This document shows, piece after piece, positions 26,224 through 35,881 of a stretch of DNA of 64,000 nt. The position numbers and the translations under genes are program-made. The first letter of the stretch is position 1. Each line of letters begins with the position of its first letter. The stretch is from CBDCZY01 sp965224745 (lineage in GTDB: Bacteria; Pseudomonadota; Gammaproteobacteria; Methylococcales; Methylomonadaceae): NCBI GenBank assembly GCA_965224745.1, contig CBDCZY010000010.1, positions 682,001 through 746,000 on the forward strand. Reading direction: 5' to 3'. The notes below the pieces were generated by a model. It searched no databases. It had not been told where the DNA came from and saw only the letters and a program-made list of their open reading frames with translations.

Positions 26224-27747
26224 TCACTTGAGTAATGTAGAAATATATTTAAACAAAGATACCGGTTGAATCGTTTCACGGTTACAAACAATTTGTACAT
26301 CCATGGCAGCGGCGGCGCTACCTGCAAACAATGCATTCTCAGGGGATATCCCAGCACTCAGGCAAATACCCGCAATCGACAGGAAAGCATCGCCAGCGCC
26401 AATTCTGTCGACCACTTTAGAAGATAGAGCAGGAATTTTAACCGTATTATCACGAACACGATCAACCATTACGGCCCCTTTTGTACCACGGGTCACGGCT
26501 ATTTGCTTAGCTTCTAATTTCTCGCCTAATTGCGATGCAAGTACACTTAACGAAGATGATCGGTCATGACTGGCAAGCCTGAGCTCTGGTTCATTCATTG
26601 ATAAGAAATCTGCTCGAGGATAACGGGTAATTGCGTGATAACCGTGATTACCACTATTAATTTGGGCGTTGACTGCCAAAAAGCGGGCTTTCTGGCTCAA
26701 AGACTCAATCATATCAGTGGTAATAAAACCGTTCCCAAAATCAGGAACAACAACAGCATCATAGTCGGTCAGGAAATCTCTGAACCAACTACAGATTGCA
26801 TCATTAATGGTATGTGGAAGAGGTGCAGCATCGAAATAATAAACTTCAAAAAGTTTGGCGATATCACTATCAACGTAGCGTTTTTTTACAATGGTTGGCC
26901 TACCAGGAATGGTATAAAACTGAGGCGAAACATTGTCTTTAAGTTGAGACAATATAAATGTTTCGTGACTTTTTTCCTCTCCCAACCCAGTCAAAAGAGT
27001 CACCTGATCGACAAACCCAGAAATATGATTAGCAACGGCTATCGCACCACCTGCAAATCTCTCATAATTCTCGTATTTGACGGCCAACACATTACCTTTG
27101 CCAGTTTGCCCAAGCGGCGACGTGTAATGATATTCATCAATGATAGTTTCACCAACGACTAGAACTTTCAATTTTTTTAGGTCTTTTAGCTCAGAAACAA
27201 CGTCGTCAGCGCTACAGTTCTTTTTAAAATGTTCTAAAAATTCGGTTGCCTCAGGCGAGAAAACGTTGAAATGCTCGTTCAGAAGATGCGTTGAACTTGA
27301 CGTCAATTCATCGGAGTAAAAGACTCGTCCACCCTTTTTTTCAACTGCGTTTTTTTCAAATAATATATTTCCTGTCAAGTCTTCTTCGGCATTTTTATAA
27401 TCACTGCCTTTAGCATAAACTGAGGGTTTAATAGTCTCTAACAAACTGACCGCACTCACCTCATGATTGATTGCCACTTTATGTACACATGCTAAGGCGG
27501 CAAGATTTTCTGCTCGGAGTTGGGCATTAAACACTGGTCTTCCCGGCCCCTTATTGACGTACTCGTCCGCTGTGACAGTCACAATCAGACAATCCCCTTC
27601 TTCCGCTGCTCGCTGTAAATGCCGAATATGACCAATATGCAATAAATCAAAGGTACCATGGCAAAGCACAACGACTTTTCCTTGCTGCTTTAATTCATCG
27701 ACCTCCAAAGCCAACGTCTCACGGCTAACAATTTTATCTCTGGACAT
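26224..27747 (-). CDS. Fusion of nucleotidyltransferase and PfkB sugar kinase (HldE-like, domains reversed)
   Basis: A 507-residue protein in two parts. Residues 25-150 form a cytidylyltransferase fold with the HxGH motif in CHGTFDLLHIGHIRHL. Residues 190-507 form a ribokinase/PfkB kinase with GGAIAVANHI and the catalytic DRIGAGDAF. HldE, which phosphorylates and nucleotidylates heptose 7-phosphate, has the same two activities but with the kinase first. Here the order is swapped. The neighbours (GmhA-like isomerase, SDR epimerase) fit an activated-heptose pathway. The true sugar and nucleotide are not known. Confidence 0.85.
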   Translation of the reverse strand: MSRDKIVSRETLALEVDELKQQGKVVVLCHGTFDLLHIGHIRHLQRAAEEGDCLIVTVTADEYVNKGPGRPVFNAQLRAENLAALACVHKVAINHEVSAVSLLETIKPSVYAKGSDYKNAEEDLTGNILFEKNAVEKKGGRVFYSDELTSSSTHLLNEHFNVFSPEATEFLEHFKKNCSADDVVSELKDLKKLKVLVVGETIIDEYHYTSPLGQTGKGNVLAVKYENYERFAGGAIAVANHISGFVDQVTLLTGLGEEKSHETFILSQLKDNVSPQFYTIPGRPTIVKKRYVDSDIAKLFEVYYFDAAPLPHTINDAICSWFRDFLTDYDAVVVPDFGNGFITTDMIESLSQKARFLAVNAQINSGNHGYHAITRYPRADFLSMNEPELRLASHDRSSSLSVLASQLGEKLEAKQIAVTRGTKGAVMVDRVRDNTVKIPALSSKVVDRIGAGDAFLSIAGICLSAGISPENALFAGSAAAAMDVQIVCNRETIQPVSLFKYISTLLK

Positions 27748-27756
27748 ACCCTGTCC

Positions 27757-28338
27757 TCATTTTTTCCCTAAAATATCAATAATATGATGCAGTAAAAAAA
27801 GGTGACCGACCTCTACCATGCCATAATGCTTGTCATTCAGCCAATAATTCCAGTTGCCCAATTGACGTAGCTCATTTTCTGAAGAAAAACCACTCAACGT
27901 TAACGAGGCAATCGATTTTTTCTGAGCCATGTTAACTGCATTAATGATATTTTTAGAATAACCGGAACTACTGATTGCAATGACAAAATCTCGCTCATTG
28001 GCAAACGCATCGATTTGATAAGAAAATGCCTGCTCGTACCCATAATCGTTGGTATAACAAGTCATTACAGTCGGTTCATCCAGTGTCATAGCACAAATTT
28101 TCCCGATATTTCTAAGGTCGATCAGAATATGACTCGCAATGGCTGCACTGCCGCCGTTACCAAGTAAATAGACACGACCGTTGTTGGCTCGCACTTGCTT
28201 GAGATGCTCCACCACTTCCAAAATAGCATCATCGGTTCCAATCGCAGCATCAGTTTGATCAGTAAATTGACCTGCCCCTATTAATTTAGAAAATCTATTC
28301 ATAGATTTTCTAAAATTTCTATCTTTTGGCATTAACAT
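27757..28338 (-). CDS. SIS-domain sugar-phosphate isomerase (GmhA-like)
   Basis: A 193-residue SIS-fold protein resembling sedoheptulose-7-phosphate isomerase. The phosphate-binding segments are LLGNGGSAAIASHIL (about 58-72) and AISSSGYSKNIINAVN (about 125-140); the C-terminus has the conserved EVGHLFLLHHIIDIL. It would supply heptose 7-phosphate, or a similar sugar phosphate, to the HldE-like fusion 9 bp downstream. The start overlaps the upstream epimerase by 7 bp; an in-frame ATG two codons later avoids this. Confidence 0.87.
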   Translation of the reverse strand: MLMPKDRNFRKSMNRFSKLIGAGQFTDQTDAAIGTDDAILEVVEHLKQVRANNGRVYLLGNGGSAAIASHILIDLRNIGKICAMTLDEPTVMTCYTNDYGYEQAFSYQIDAFANERDFVIAISSSGYSKNIINAVNMAQKKSIASLTLSGFSSENELRQLGNWNYWLNDKHYGMVEVGHLFLLHHIIDILGKK

Positions 28339-29321
28339 AGTTTTAAATACCTAAACCAAGTGGCAGTTGCGTCGGCTATTGATTCGGCAGTCCAAACGGG
28401 GGCTTGTTGCCAACTATCTATGTGATTTATCATAATCTTGACTCCTTCCTCAAAATTTACCTCTGACTTCCAATTTAATATTTTCTGTATCTTACGGGTA
28501 TCAGCATAGGTGCAATCAGGTTCACCGGGACGTTTTGGAATGTATTCTATGTCGCCCTCCAACAAAGTAACTAACTCGTTAATGCTGTAAGTATCACCGC
28601 TACCCACATTCATTATTTCGCCGTTTGCTGAGGATTCCGCTGCATTTATAAAAGCCCTTGCCACATCAGTAACAAAAGTAAAATCCCGTGTTTGCTTACC
28701 ATCTCCTACTACAGTAAAAGGTTTCCCGTGAATTTTCTGCGATAGAAACACACCAAATACTGCACCATAAGCACCCGTCGTTCTGGCATGTGGCCCGTAT
28801 ACATTGAACAGACGAAGTGAAACACTCGGTAAACGATAAACTTGATTCCAATGCATGACCAATTGTTCACCTAAATTCTTAGTCAACGCATAAGGATATT
28901 GAGGTTGAATTGGCGCTGTTTCCGGTGTAGGAAAAACATCGGGGACGCCATAACAAGAAGATGAAGCTGCATAGATGAATCGTTTTACACTGGCTTGTTT
29001 TGCACATTCCAGTACATTTAATGTACCCGTCACATTAGTAGCATAATATCGGTCGGGCTGTTCGATAGAGGGAACGATATCCGCCAACCCCGCCAGGTGA
29101 AAGACCCACTCTACCTGCTCAAAATAAGGCGCAAGCTTGTTTTTATCGGTGATATCTGCTTCTATAAATTCAAAATCGGGTTGCTGCATTAAATCTTCGA
29201 TGGTCTCGATTCTCCCACCTGATAAATTATCGATTACACAAACCTGGTGTCCCTGTTCTAATAATTGCCGGCTTAAATGGCTCCCAATAAATCCAGCGCC
29301 GCCCGTTACAATCGTTTTCAT
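28332..29321 (-). CDS. NAD-dependent nucleotide-sugar epimerase/dehydratase (SDR)
   Basis: A 329-residue extended short-chain dehydrogenase. The Rossmann motif TGGAGFIGSHL is at residues 6-16; the catalytic Ser and YxxxK appear in YAASSSCYG and YPYALTKN. RDFTFVTDVARAF is typical of the nucleotide-sugar branch. It could be a UDP- or GDP-sugar epimerase, or the last step of an activated-heptose route (HldD-like role). It lies 11 bp downstream of the radical SAM gene in the same operon. Confidence 0.88.
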   Translation of the reverse strand: MKTIVTGGAGFIGSHLSRQLLEQGHQVCVIDNLSGGRIETIEDLMQQPDFEFIEADITDKNKLAPYFEQVEWVFHLAGLADIVPSIEQPDRYYATNVTGTLNVLECAKQASVKRFIYAASSSCYGVPDVFPTPETAPIQPQYPYALTKNLGEQLVMHWNQVYRLPSVSLRLFNVYGPHARTTGAYGAVFGVFLSQKIHGKPFTVVGDGKQTRDFTFVTDVARAFINAAESSANGEIMNVGSGDTYSINELVTLLEGDIEYIPKRPGEPDCTYADTRKIQKILNWKSEVNFEEGVKIMINHIDSWQQAPVWTAESIADATATWFRYLKLC

Positions 29322-29332
29322 AGTTGCTCTCC

Positions 29333-30433
29333 CTAAATAAAATTGGCATGCTGCGGGACATCTTCGATCAATTTATCCAAATAGCGATTAACCGAATCCA
29401 TGCGGCAATTTTTTCGACACTGGCTGACATCCAACTGCTGGTTGATAAACTCCCAATTGGTATGCCTTTTTTCGCCCTCCCAGATCTGTTTAAACGTCGC
29501 CGTATTGATATTGCCATATTCAAATCGTTTATCGAGCAAATAGGCGCTGCACCCATAGACTGAGCCATCGGCCATGATATAGCCCCAAAAATTAGGCGTA
29601 GCATGACATTTTTTATACCTGGCTTGTGGGCTTTCCGAAGAATGACGCATTGTTCGTTCGCGAAAAACCACGCTGAAAAAATCGTCATTGAGCGATCTTA
29701 ATTCCCCACCTAAACCTAAAAATCCATCATATTTGAGATCTGCATAAGTTTTAGTGTCGCTGAACAAATGTTGGGAATAAGGCTTGACGACCAAATAATC
29801 CAGACCGATCGATTTACAAATTTCAGCCAGCTTGACCACTTCATCTTTGTTTTCCGGCAGCAGAAGAATTTGAGCACCGAGCGCGCAATCCAATTGATTG
29901 GCATTTTTATGCTGGACAGCTTGGCTCAAATTATCAATTACTTTATGAAAATCTTTGGATCGAGTTTGGTGAATTCTGGCATAAGTTTCAGGCGTACCGG
30001 CATTAATTGAGGTTTTGATCCAGGCAACTTTTGCTAACGATTTCGTGATGAATGATTCATTCAGCAGAGTAGCATTGGTGGTAAACGAGATATCGATACC
30101 AGCCGCATGAGTCAACGATACAATTTCATTGATCTCTTTATGCAGCATGGGTTCGCCCTCACCTGCATACATAATGCTTTTGATACCGAGCCGACCCAGT
30201 TCTGGCAGACGTTGTTCCAGAACTGAAAGATCTAAGCGTCGCGCTTGATAACCGATATAGTCAACCGCGCAAAAAGTACAACGATGATTACAAGCCCCAA
30301 CAGGAGAGATTTCCAGATAGATTGGATATACATTCTTGGCCTCGTCCCAATTAGATCGAGTTGATTTCCAATGCGCTACCCTTTCCGGATGATAAATGAG
30401 TTTGTGGCTATCAATAGCATACTGATCTGCCAT
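29333..30433 (-). CDS. Radical SAM enzyme with C-terminal cysteine cluster
   Basis: A 366-residue radical SAM protein. The [4Fe-4S] motif CNHRCTFC gives Cys48, Cys52 and Cys55, and the GEGEPML SAM-binding motif follows. The C-terminal region has further cysteines in YKKCHATP, GSVYGCSAY and SQCRKNCRM, a SPASM/Twitch-like auxiliary cluster. It is the first gene of a sugar-nucleotide operon, which suggests a radical step on a sugar, a lipid carrier or a peptide. The reaction cannot be inferred. The length and motifs are intact. Confidence 0.85.
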   Translation of the reverse strand: MADQYAIDSHKLIYHPERVAHWKSTRSNWDEAKNVYPIYLEISPVGACNHRCTFCAVDYIGYQARRLDLSVLEQRLPELGRLGIKSIMYAGEGEPMLHKEINEIVSLTHAAGIDISFTTNATLLNESFITKSLAKVAWIKTSINAGTPETYARIHQTRSKDFHKVIDNLSQAVQHKNANQLDCALGAQILLLPENKDEVVKLAEICKSIGLDYLVVKPYSQHLFSDTKTYADLKYDGFLGLGGELRSLNDDFFSVVFRERTMRHSSESPQARYKKCHATPNFWGYIMADGSVYGCSAYLLDKRFEYGNINTATFKQIWEGEKRHTNWEFINQQLDVSQCRKNCRMDSVNRYLDKLIEDVPQHANFI

Positions 30434-30715
30434 TAGTTCTTCCTTTTAAATGTCCCTATTCATTAGATAGTGTAGTCGAATTTCTAACCGTGACAACTTT
30501 CACAAATCTAAAATTTAGCCAAGCCATTTTACCAACCATGCCGTTAAAAATGTAATTTCTTTATAACGCTCAATTGTATTAACCACAGATTCGACTATCT
30601 TTCTTAAATAGCTATTTGCATTGTCTAAGCTTTGTTGTTCGTATTACTCCGAATGAGCAAACAGACACTAACTATTTTTTACATTGGCTAAGTTTCCAAC
30701 CCTTATGGAGAAAAC

Positions 30716-32641
30716 ATGAACCGGTATATAACCTATGGCATTTTCGCCGCTTCGATGACTCTTCACGGTTCAGCGTTTGCGTTGAATTACAGTGAAGCAC
30801 TGACTTTATTTAACCAGTCAACTGCAGGTAATACCGGCAGTGAAGCCGTTTCCGGGCAGGATGACATTAATACGGTCGTTAAAAATGAAATCTTAACTGC
30901 ACAAGGTAACGTCTTACAAAATGACCAAGGCGGGGGACTTAGTAGTCGCTTGACAGGCCAGCCGACTGGGTTATACGGATACATTATTTTAAATTCTGAT
31001 GGCAGTTATGTTTATACTCTAGACAATGATAATGCCAGCGTGCAGGCACTCGGCAAACAAGATACACTGCAAGATCTCTTCATCTACGAAGTCGAAGGGT
31101 CTGATGGTAAAAAAACCACAGCAAAATTAACCGTTACCGTCATAGGTAACTCATCTTCCGTCACTGAACAAGTCTTCATTGAAGATCGCTTCGGAGAAAT
31201 AGAGCCGAATAATACTATCTTTAACTCGACCACGATTGCCTCCGGCAAACCTGTTTCAGGTCAATTGTTTGTTGATAGCGGCGGCACGTCTGATGAAGAT
31301 TGGTTTAAAATCAATATTAGAAAAACGAACAGCATTCTAAAGTTCGACATGCCTAATTCAGACGGCTTGTGGAATGTTTCTTTTGTTGATCAAGTTGGCA
31401 ATAGTTTGGCTATTACTGACAATACGACACAAGGCTCAACAGGTGATACCAGCGCGTTGACAAGCATTCCTTTTCATTTCGAAATGACGGTTGGTCAGCC
31501 TGGTAACTATAGTATTGTGGTTAAACCTGGTCCTAACTGGGTTAACACGCCTTATCAATTTACGGCAACATTGTCCGACCCAGTCAACCCGATTGCCAGC
31601 TCGCCGATTAATTCGCGAGATGTCGAAATTGAGCAAAATAACCGTACTGCTCAAGCTACACCCATTACATCCAGCCAGATTATGAAAGGGCATTTACAAA
31701 CATCGGCTGACAAAGATTGGTATTCAATACGAAGCTTGGGTAATGAGATCATTCATTTAGAACTCTGCCCCAAAGGCACCAGCTGTTATTTTGGAAACAC
31801 TTCCGGCGCCGAGCCTGAGCTATCTTCCAAATCATGGGTGCTTTATGTATTTGATAGCGAGCGTTTTAGCAATGCGATGGAAACGCAAACATTTGGTTTG
31901 ACTCGTTTCATTAAAGAAACCGGAGAAATTGTTTCAACTGCTCCATCAAACCATATGTACTTAGCACTTGAGCAGGGGTTCTTTAATGATGCCTTGGTCG
32001 GTGTCATAGATCCTTGCTATGGTAATAACAATGCACTCGACATTGGCGTGGGACCAGGAGCCAGAACCTATTTTGTGGCCATATCCACACCGCTAAAAAG
32101 AGATGGTGAAGGCTGTAATGACGGCAATGTTGTTTTACAAAAACCAGGCAATAAAATTTCGGTACTTGATGCAGACGGCAAACCCCAAAGCATGGATACC
32201 GTTGTGGAATATATATCAGCTTTTCCATTCAGCGATGACCAGTATTCGCTGACTGTAGCACGCACGGGGCAAAATCCCATCACTGATGGCGCTGTAATAC
32301 CAGCCACTTATGACGCTGGAGTACAAATGGTGCATATTCCCAAAGTCAGAATTTTTGATCAATTCTATACAGCTGATTTGAAATATCTACCGTCTGACCA
32401 AGGTATTCAAAACCCTCTACAATTGCTGGAACTGGTTAATTTCTATCCACTCAATGAGCCAGTTACCAATGTTGAAGTCGGGTATACAACGTTTAATCCT
32501 GACAATAACGCAGTTTTTGTTCCTAAACTGATATTGTTTGATGAACTGTATGAAGCTGATTTGCAATTTGTCCCTGCCGGGAAAGACGGCAACCAAGTTA
32601 ATTTGCTAAAACTGAACAGGTTAAACACGATTACAGAGTAA
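30716..32641 (+). CDS. Secreted protein with VCBS and PPC-like domains
   Basis: A 641-residue exported protein. A signal peptide at 1-22 ends HGSAFA. A VCBS/cadherin-like domain occupies about 45-140 (LNSDGSYVYTLDNDNASV). Two pre-peptidase C-terminal-like beta domains follow, each opened by an E-x-N-N motif: IEPNNTIFNSTTIA near 160 and IEQNNRTAQATPIT near 305. The C-terminus holds two related repeats (KVRIFDQFYTADLKYLP; KLILFDELYEADLQFVP). It is likely to be surface-bound or released. No catalytic motif is visible. It ends just before a bidirectional terminator. Confidence 0.75.
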   Translation: MNRYITYGIFAASMTLHGSAFALNYSEALTLFNQSTAGNTGSEAVSGQDDINTVVKNEILTAQGNVLQNDQGGGLSSRLTGQPTGLYGYIILNSDGSYVYTLDNDNASVQALGKQDTLQDLFIYEVEGSDGKKTTAKLTVTVIGNSSSVTEQVFIEDRFGEIEPNNTIFNSTTIASGKPVSGQLFVDSGGTSDEDWFKINIRKTNSILKFDMPNSDGLWNVSFVDQVGNSLAITDNTTQGSTGDTSALTSIPFHFEMTVGQPGNYSIVVKPGPNWVNTPYQFTATLSDPVNPIASSPINSRDVEIEQNNRTAQATPITSSQIMKGHLQTSADKDWYSIRSLGNEIIHLELCPKGTSCYFGNTSGAEPELSSKSWVLYVFDSERFSNAMETQTFGLTRFIKETGEIVSTAPSNHMYLALEQGFFNDALVGVIDPCYGNNNALDIGVGPGARTYFVAISTPLKRDGEGCNDGNVVLQKPGNKISVLDADGKPQSMDTVVEYISAFPFSDDQYSLTVARTGQNPITDGAVIPATYDAGVQMVHIPKVRIFDQFYTADLKYLPSDQGIQNPLQLLELVNFYPLNEPVTNVEVGYTTFNPDNNAVFVPKLILFDELYEADLQFVPAGKDGNQVNLLKLNRLNTITE

Positions 32642-32692
32642 GCTGTAAACAACTAACCCGTTAGCAAAAAACAATACTAGGATTACACTTGA

Positions 32693-32725
32693 ACTCCTTG
32701 CAACATCAGTTGCAAGGAGTTTTTT
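32693..32725. terminator. Rho-independent terminator, bidirectional
   Basis: The stem ACTCCTTGCAA (32693-32703) pairs with TTGCAAGGAGT (32710-32720), followed by TTTTTT on the plus strand. It lies between two convergent genes. On the minus strand the T tract is weaker. Confidence 0.85.
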
Positions 32726-33271
32726 CTATTTTAAGATTTGTTTAGCCAACATTAATGCATCCTCACGGCCGTCTGGCGATGGGTAATAGTCTTTTCTTAT
32801 TCCAATTTCATTAAATCCCAACTTTTCATAGAGCATAACAGCACCCATGTTAGACGGGCGAACTTCAAGAAATATCGTTTCAGCTTGCTTATCTGCAACT
32901 ATATCAATCATATGTTCCATTAACTTTTTTCCATAACCCTTACCCTGAAATTTTGGATCAACCGATATATTTAAGATATGCGCTTCACCTACGGCGACCG
33001 AAACAATACAGTATCCAATAACAATACCAACACCTTCGCACAACCAGGCGGCATAACGCGCCTTAAGGCAATCTTTAAAAACTCCTTCTTCCCAAGGGAA
33101 GTTGTAGACTTGTTTTTCTATCTCTCTAATTGCGGGGATATCTTCATGCTGGATTTTTCTGAATCGAATTAGATCCTCTTCATCGAAAGACTCCGGGAAA
33201 ACTTTTGCGTAGAATTCACGCTCCGCATCATATTGTAAAAAACCGACTACTTTTTTAAATAAATTTGCCAT
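32726..33271 (-). CDS. rimI: Ribosomal-protein-alanine acetyltransferase RimI-like
   Basis: A 181-residue GNAT acetyltransferase. Acetyl-CoA motif A is visible in ISVDPKFQGKGYGKKLMEHM, and the C-terminal region (EVRPSNMGAVMLYEKLGF, YYPSPDGREDALML) is diagnostic of RimI, which acetylates the N-terminal alanine of ribosomal protein S18. An N-terminal extension of about 33 residues precedes the usual start. Alternative internal ATG codons are not well placed, so the long form is kept. It lies downstream of the uracil-DNA glycosylase gene, as in many proteobacteria. Confidence 0.9.
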   Translation of the reverse strand: MANLFKKVVGFLQYDAEREFYAKVFPESFDEEDLIRFRKIQHEDIPAIREIEKQVYNFPWEEGVFKDCLKARYAAWLCEGVGIVIGYCIVSVAVGEAHILNISVDPKFQGKGYGKKLMEHMIDIVADKQAETIFLEVRPSNMGAVMLYEKLGFNEIGIRKDYYPSPDGREDALMLAKQILK

Positions 33272-33318
33272 TATTGCTCTTATTTTGGGTAAGGAAACAG
33301 CGTTACGATAAACTATTT

Positions 33319-34047
33319 TTATAATTGTTCAAATAAATCCATTGCCATTTGTAAGTCATCCCAAGCCTTTCTTTTTTCCAAAAGTGAGCGTAGCAAATAG
33401 GCAGGGTGATAAATGACCACGACGGGAATATTTTCGTATTGGTGCACTGAACCTCTTAATTTCCCGATTGATGTGGTTGTTTTTAACAAATTTTGGGCAG
33501 CCACTCGGCCGACAGCTAAAATAATTTTTGGTTGAACCAATGCAATTTGCCGTTTCAAATAAGCCTCACAAGCCATAACTTCTTCTGGCAAAGGATCCCT
33601 ATTATTGGGCGGCCTGCACTTGAGGATGTTGGCGATATAAACGTCTTCTCTCAACAGTCCCAAAGCCCGGATCATCTCTGTCAACAAAAGCCCAGCCCGA
33701 CCGACAAATGGTTCACCTTGCTCATCTTCGCTCTTACCTGGCGCTTCACCAATCATCATCCATTGCGCTTGTTGATGACCCGTACCAAATACAGTTTGTG
33801 TGCGCGTTTGGCACAGCACACATTGTTCACAACTGGCAACCTCTTGCTGTAGCGCTTGCAAGTCGGTTTTATTATCTGTCTCAGAACTTACTATTGGGTC
33901 TGAGATGGCAGGTACTGCCTCATCAGGCTTGTTCTCGTTTTTGCCTTCCAGACCCGACTGGAAATGATTAAAATATTTTTGATCTCTAGGAACCCAAACA
34001 TTTATCCCCATAGCAGACAACATTTCAAGCCGAGTCTTTCCATTCAT
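33319..34047 (-). CDS. Family 4 uracil-DNA glycosylase
   Basis: A 242-residue iron-sulfur uracil-DNA glycosylase that excises uracil from DNA. Cysteines CEQCVLCQ begin the 4Fe-4S ligands. The catalytic motif GEAPGKSEDEQGEPFVGRAG is present and the minor-groove loop is HPAYLLRS. Residues 1-75 are a low-complexity extension common in this family. It is transcribed after leuA and before rimI, probably as part of one operon. Confidence 0.93.
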   Translation of the reverse strand: MNGKTRLEMLSAMGINVWVPRDQKYFNHFQSGLEGKNENKPDEAVPAISDPIVSSETDNKTDLQALQQEVASCEQCVLCQTRTQTVFGTGHQQAQWMMIGEAPGKSEDEQGEPFVGRAGLLLTEMIRALGLLREDVYIANILKCRPPNNRDPLPEEVMACEAYLKRQIALVQPKIILAVGRVAAQNLLKTTTSIGKLRGSVHQYENIPVVVIYHPAYLLRSLLEKRKAWDDLQMAMDLFEQL

Positions 34048-34059
34048 CTTAGCAGGCCG

Positions 34060-35604
34060 CTAAACATCCCCTTGTTGCGGGTGTCGCCGTTGATCCGGCA
34101 GATTTAACTTATTGGCTGCATTCACATAAGCCTTGGCCGAAGCAATAACAATGTCAGTATCTGCACCCAAACCATTGACAATGCGCCCGGCCTGCTCCAA
34201 CCGCACGGTTACTTCTCCCTGAGCATCAGTGCCACTGGCGATATTATTGACCGAATACAGCTCAAGAACAGCGTTGGTTTGAACCAATTTTTCGATGGCT
34301 TTGAGACTGGCATCAACCGCTCCCCCGCCATCGCTGAGCGCTGAAACTTCTTCACCGTTAATAGTCAATGTCACATGGGCTTTAGGTACCTCTCCTGTTT
34401 CCGAACAAACTCTTAAGGAAACTAATTTGATATGCTCTTCTTGAGCTTCAACGCCCGCTTCTGCGACCAAAGTTTGAAGATCGGCATCAAAGATTTCATG
34501 CTTTTTATCGGCTAACTGCTTGAACCGAAAAAAAGCGTCATTGAGTTCTTGCTCAGAGAAAAACTCCATACCTAACTCACTCATGCGGTTTTTAAACGCA
34601 TTTCGACCTGAATGCTTCCCTAAAACCATACGGTTAGCGCTCCAGCCAACATCTTCCGCTTGCATAATTTCATAAGTTTCACGGTTTTTTAGCACCCCGT
34701 CTTGGTGAATCCCCGCTTCGTGAGCAAACGCGTTGGCGCCTACAATGGCTTTATTCGGCTGTACCGGAAATCCAGTAATGGTCGAAACTAATTTAGAACA
34801 CGTCACAATTTCTTGGGTAGCCAATTTCGTTTTACAAGGGAAAAAGTCCTTCCTGGTTTTAACTGCCATAACAATTTCTTCTAGCGAGGCATTGCCGGCT
34901 CTCTCGCCCAAACCGTTGATAGTACATTCCACCTGTCTTGCACCATTTGAAACAGCGGCCAGTGAGTTAGCTACAGCCAAACCCAAATCATTATGACAAT
35001 GAACTGAAAAGATAGCTTTGTCAGAATTGGGTACTCGATTGATCAAATTATTAATCATTGCGCCAAACTGCTCAGGCACACTATAGCCAACGGTATCGGG
35101 TATGTTAACGGTACCGGCTCCGGCTTCGATGACGGCTTCTAAAATACGGCACAAAAAGTCTTCCTCTGAACGACCCGCATCCTCGGGCGAAAACTCTACA
35201 TTATCGGTAAACTGACGGGCTCGCTTAACAGCCTTAACGGCGTGTTCCACAACGTCATCCGGTGACATCTTCAGTTTCATTTTCATATGGATGGGCGATG
35301 TCGCGATAAAGGTATGGATTCTCGAACTAGATGCATTTTTCAGCGCTCTCCCTGCTTGATCGATATCTCGATCCAAAGCTCTGGCTAAACCGCAAACCTG
35401 GCTGTCTTTGATTGCCTCCGCAACAGCCTGGACTGCTTCAAAATCGCCAGGACTCGCAGCAGGAAAACCTGATTCAATAATATCAACCTTTAGCCGCTCC
35501 AAGGCTTTGGCAATTCGAACCTTTTCATCCCGGGTCATCGAAGCGCCCGGACTTTGTTCACCATCGCGCAAGGTGGTGTCAAAAATTATCAATTGTTCAT
35601 TCAT
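34060..35604 (-). CDS. leuA: 2-Isopropylmalate synthase
   Basis: A 514-residue enzyme catalysing the first committed step of leucine biosynthesis from 2-ketoisovalerate and acetyl-CoA. The TIM-barrel start FDTTLRDGEQSPGAS, the metal-binding HCHNDLGLAVANS, and the GNASLEEIVMAV motif are all seen. The C-terminal LeuA dimer domain for leucine feedback begins near residue 390. The length is that of the family. It follows ilvIHC and pssA on the same strand, a layout common in gammaproteobacteria. Confidence 0.97.
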   Translation of the reverse strand: MNEQLIIFDTTLRDGEQSPGASMTRDEKVRIAKALERLKVDIIESGFPAASPGDFEAVQAVAEAIKDSQVCGLARALDRDIDQAGRALKNASSSRIHTFIATSPIHMKMKLKMSPDDVVEHAVKAVKRARQFTDNVEFSPEDAGRSEEDFLCRILEAVIEAGAGTVNIPDTVGYSVPEQFGAMINNLINRVPNSDKAIFSVHCHNDLGLAVANSLAAVSNGARQVECTINGLGERAGNASLEEIVMAVKTRKDFFPCKTKLATQEIVTCSKLVSTITGFPVQPNKAIVGANAFAHEAGIHQDGVLKNRETYEIMQAEDVGWSANRMVLGKHSGRNAFKNRMSELGMEFFSEQELNDAFFRFKQLADKKHEIFDADLQTLVAEAGVEAQEEHIKLVSLRVCSETGEVPKAHVTLTINGEEVSALSDGGGAVDASLKAIEKLVQTNAVLELYSVNNIASGTDAQGEVTVRLEQAGRIVNGLGADTDIVIASAKAYVNAANKLNLPDQRRHPQQGDV

Positions 35605-35881
35605 ATACGTCTCTCTTAAGCAGAATCATACTCCACTTATTTCTAAGCTATTAAAAACTAATCAGAAAATGGTCTAAACGTAAATTTTTTGCCCATCAGG
35701 GCAGGAGCCAGAAAGAGCGGCTAAGAAACAATGAGGCAGGCGCCATTAGCAAGTGGCTTAAGGCTATGAATTGTCGATAAGTTTCAAAGGACATTTTAAA
35801 ACTATACGACAAAAGAATAAAAATGCCAAGGTCAATAATACTTGAGATTATCAACTCAGATTTAAAAACAATATGGATTGG

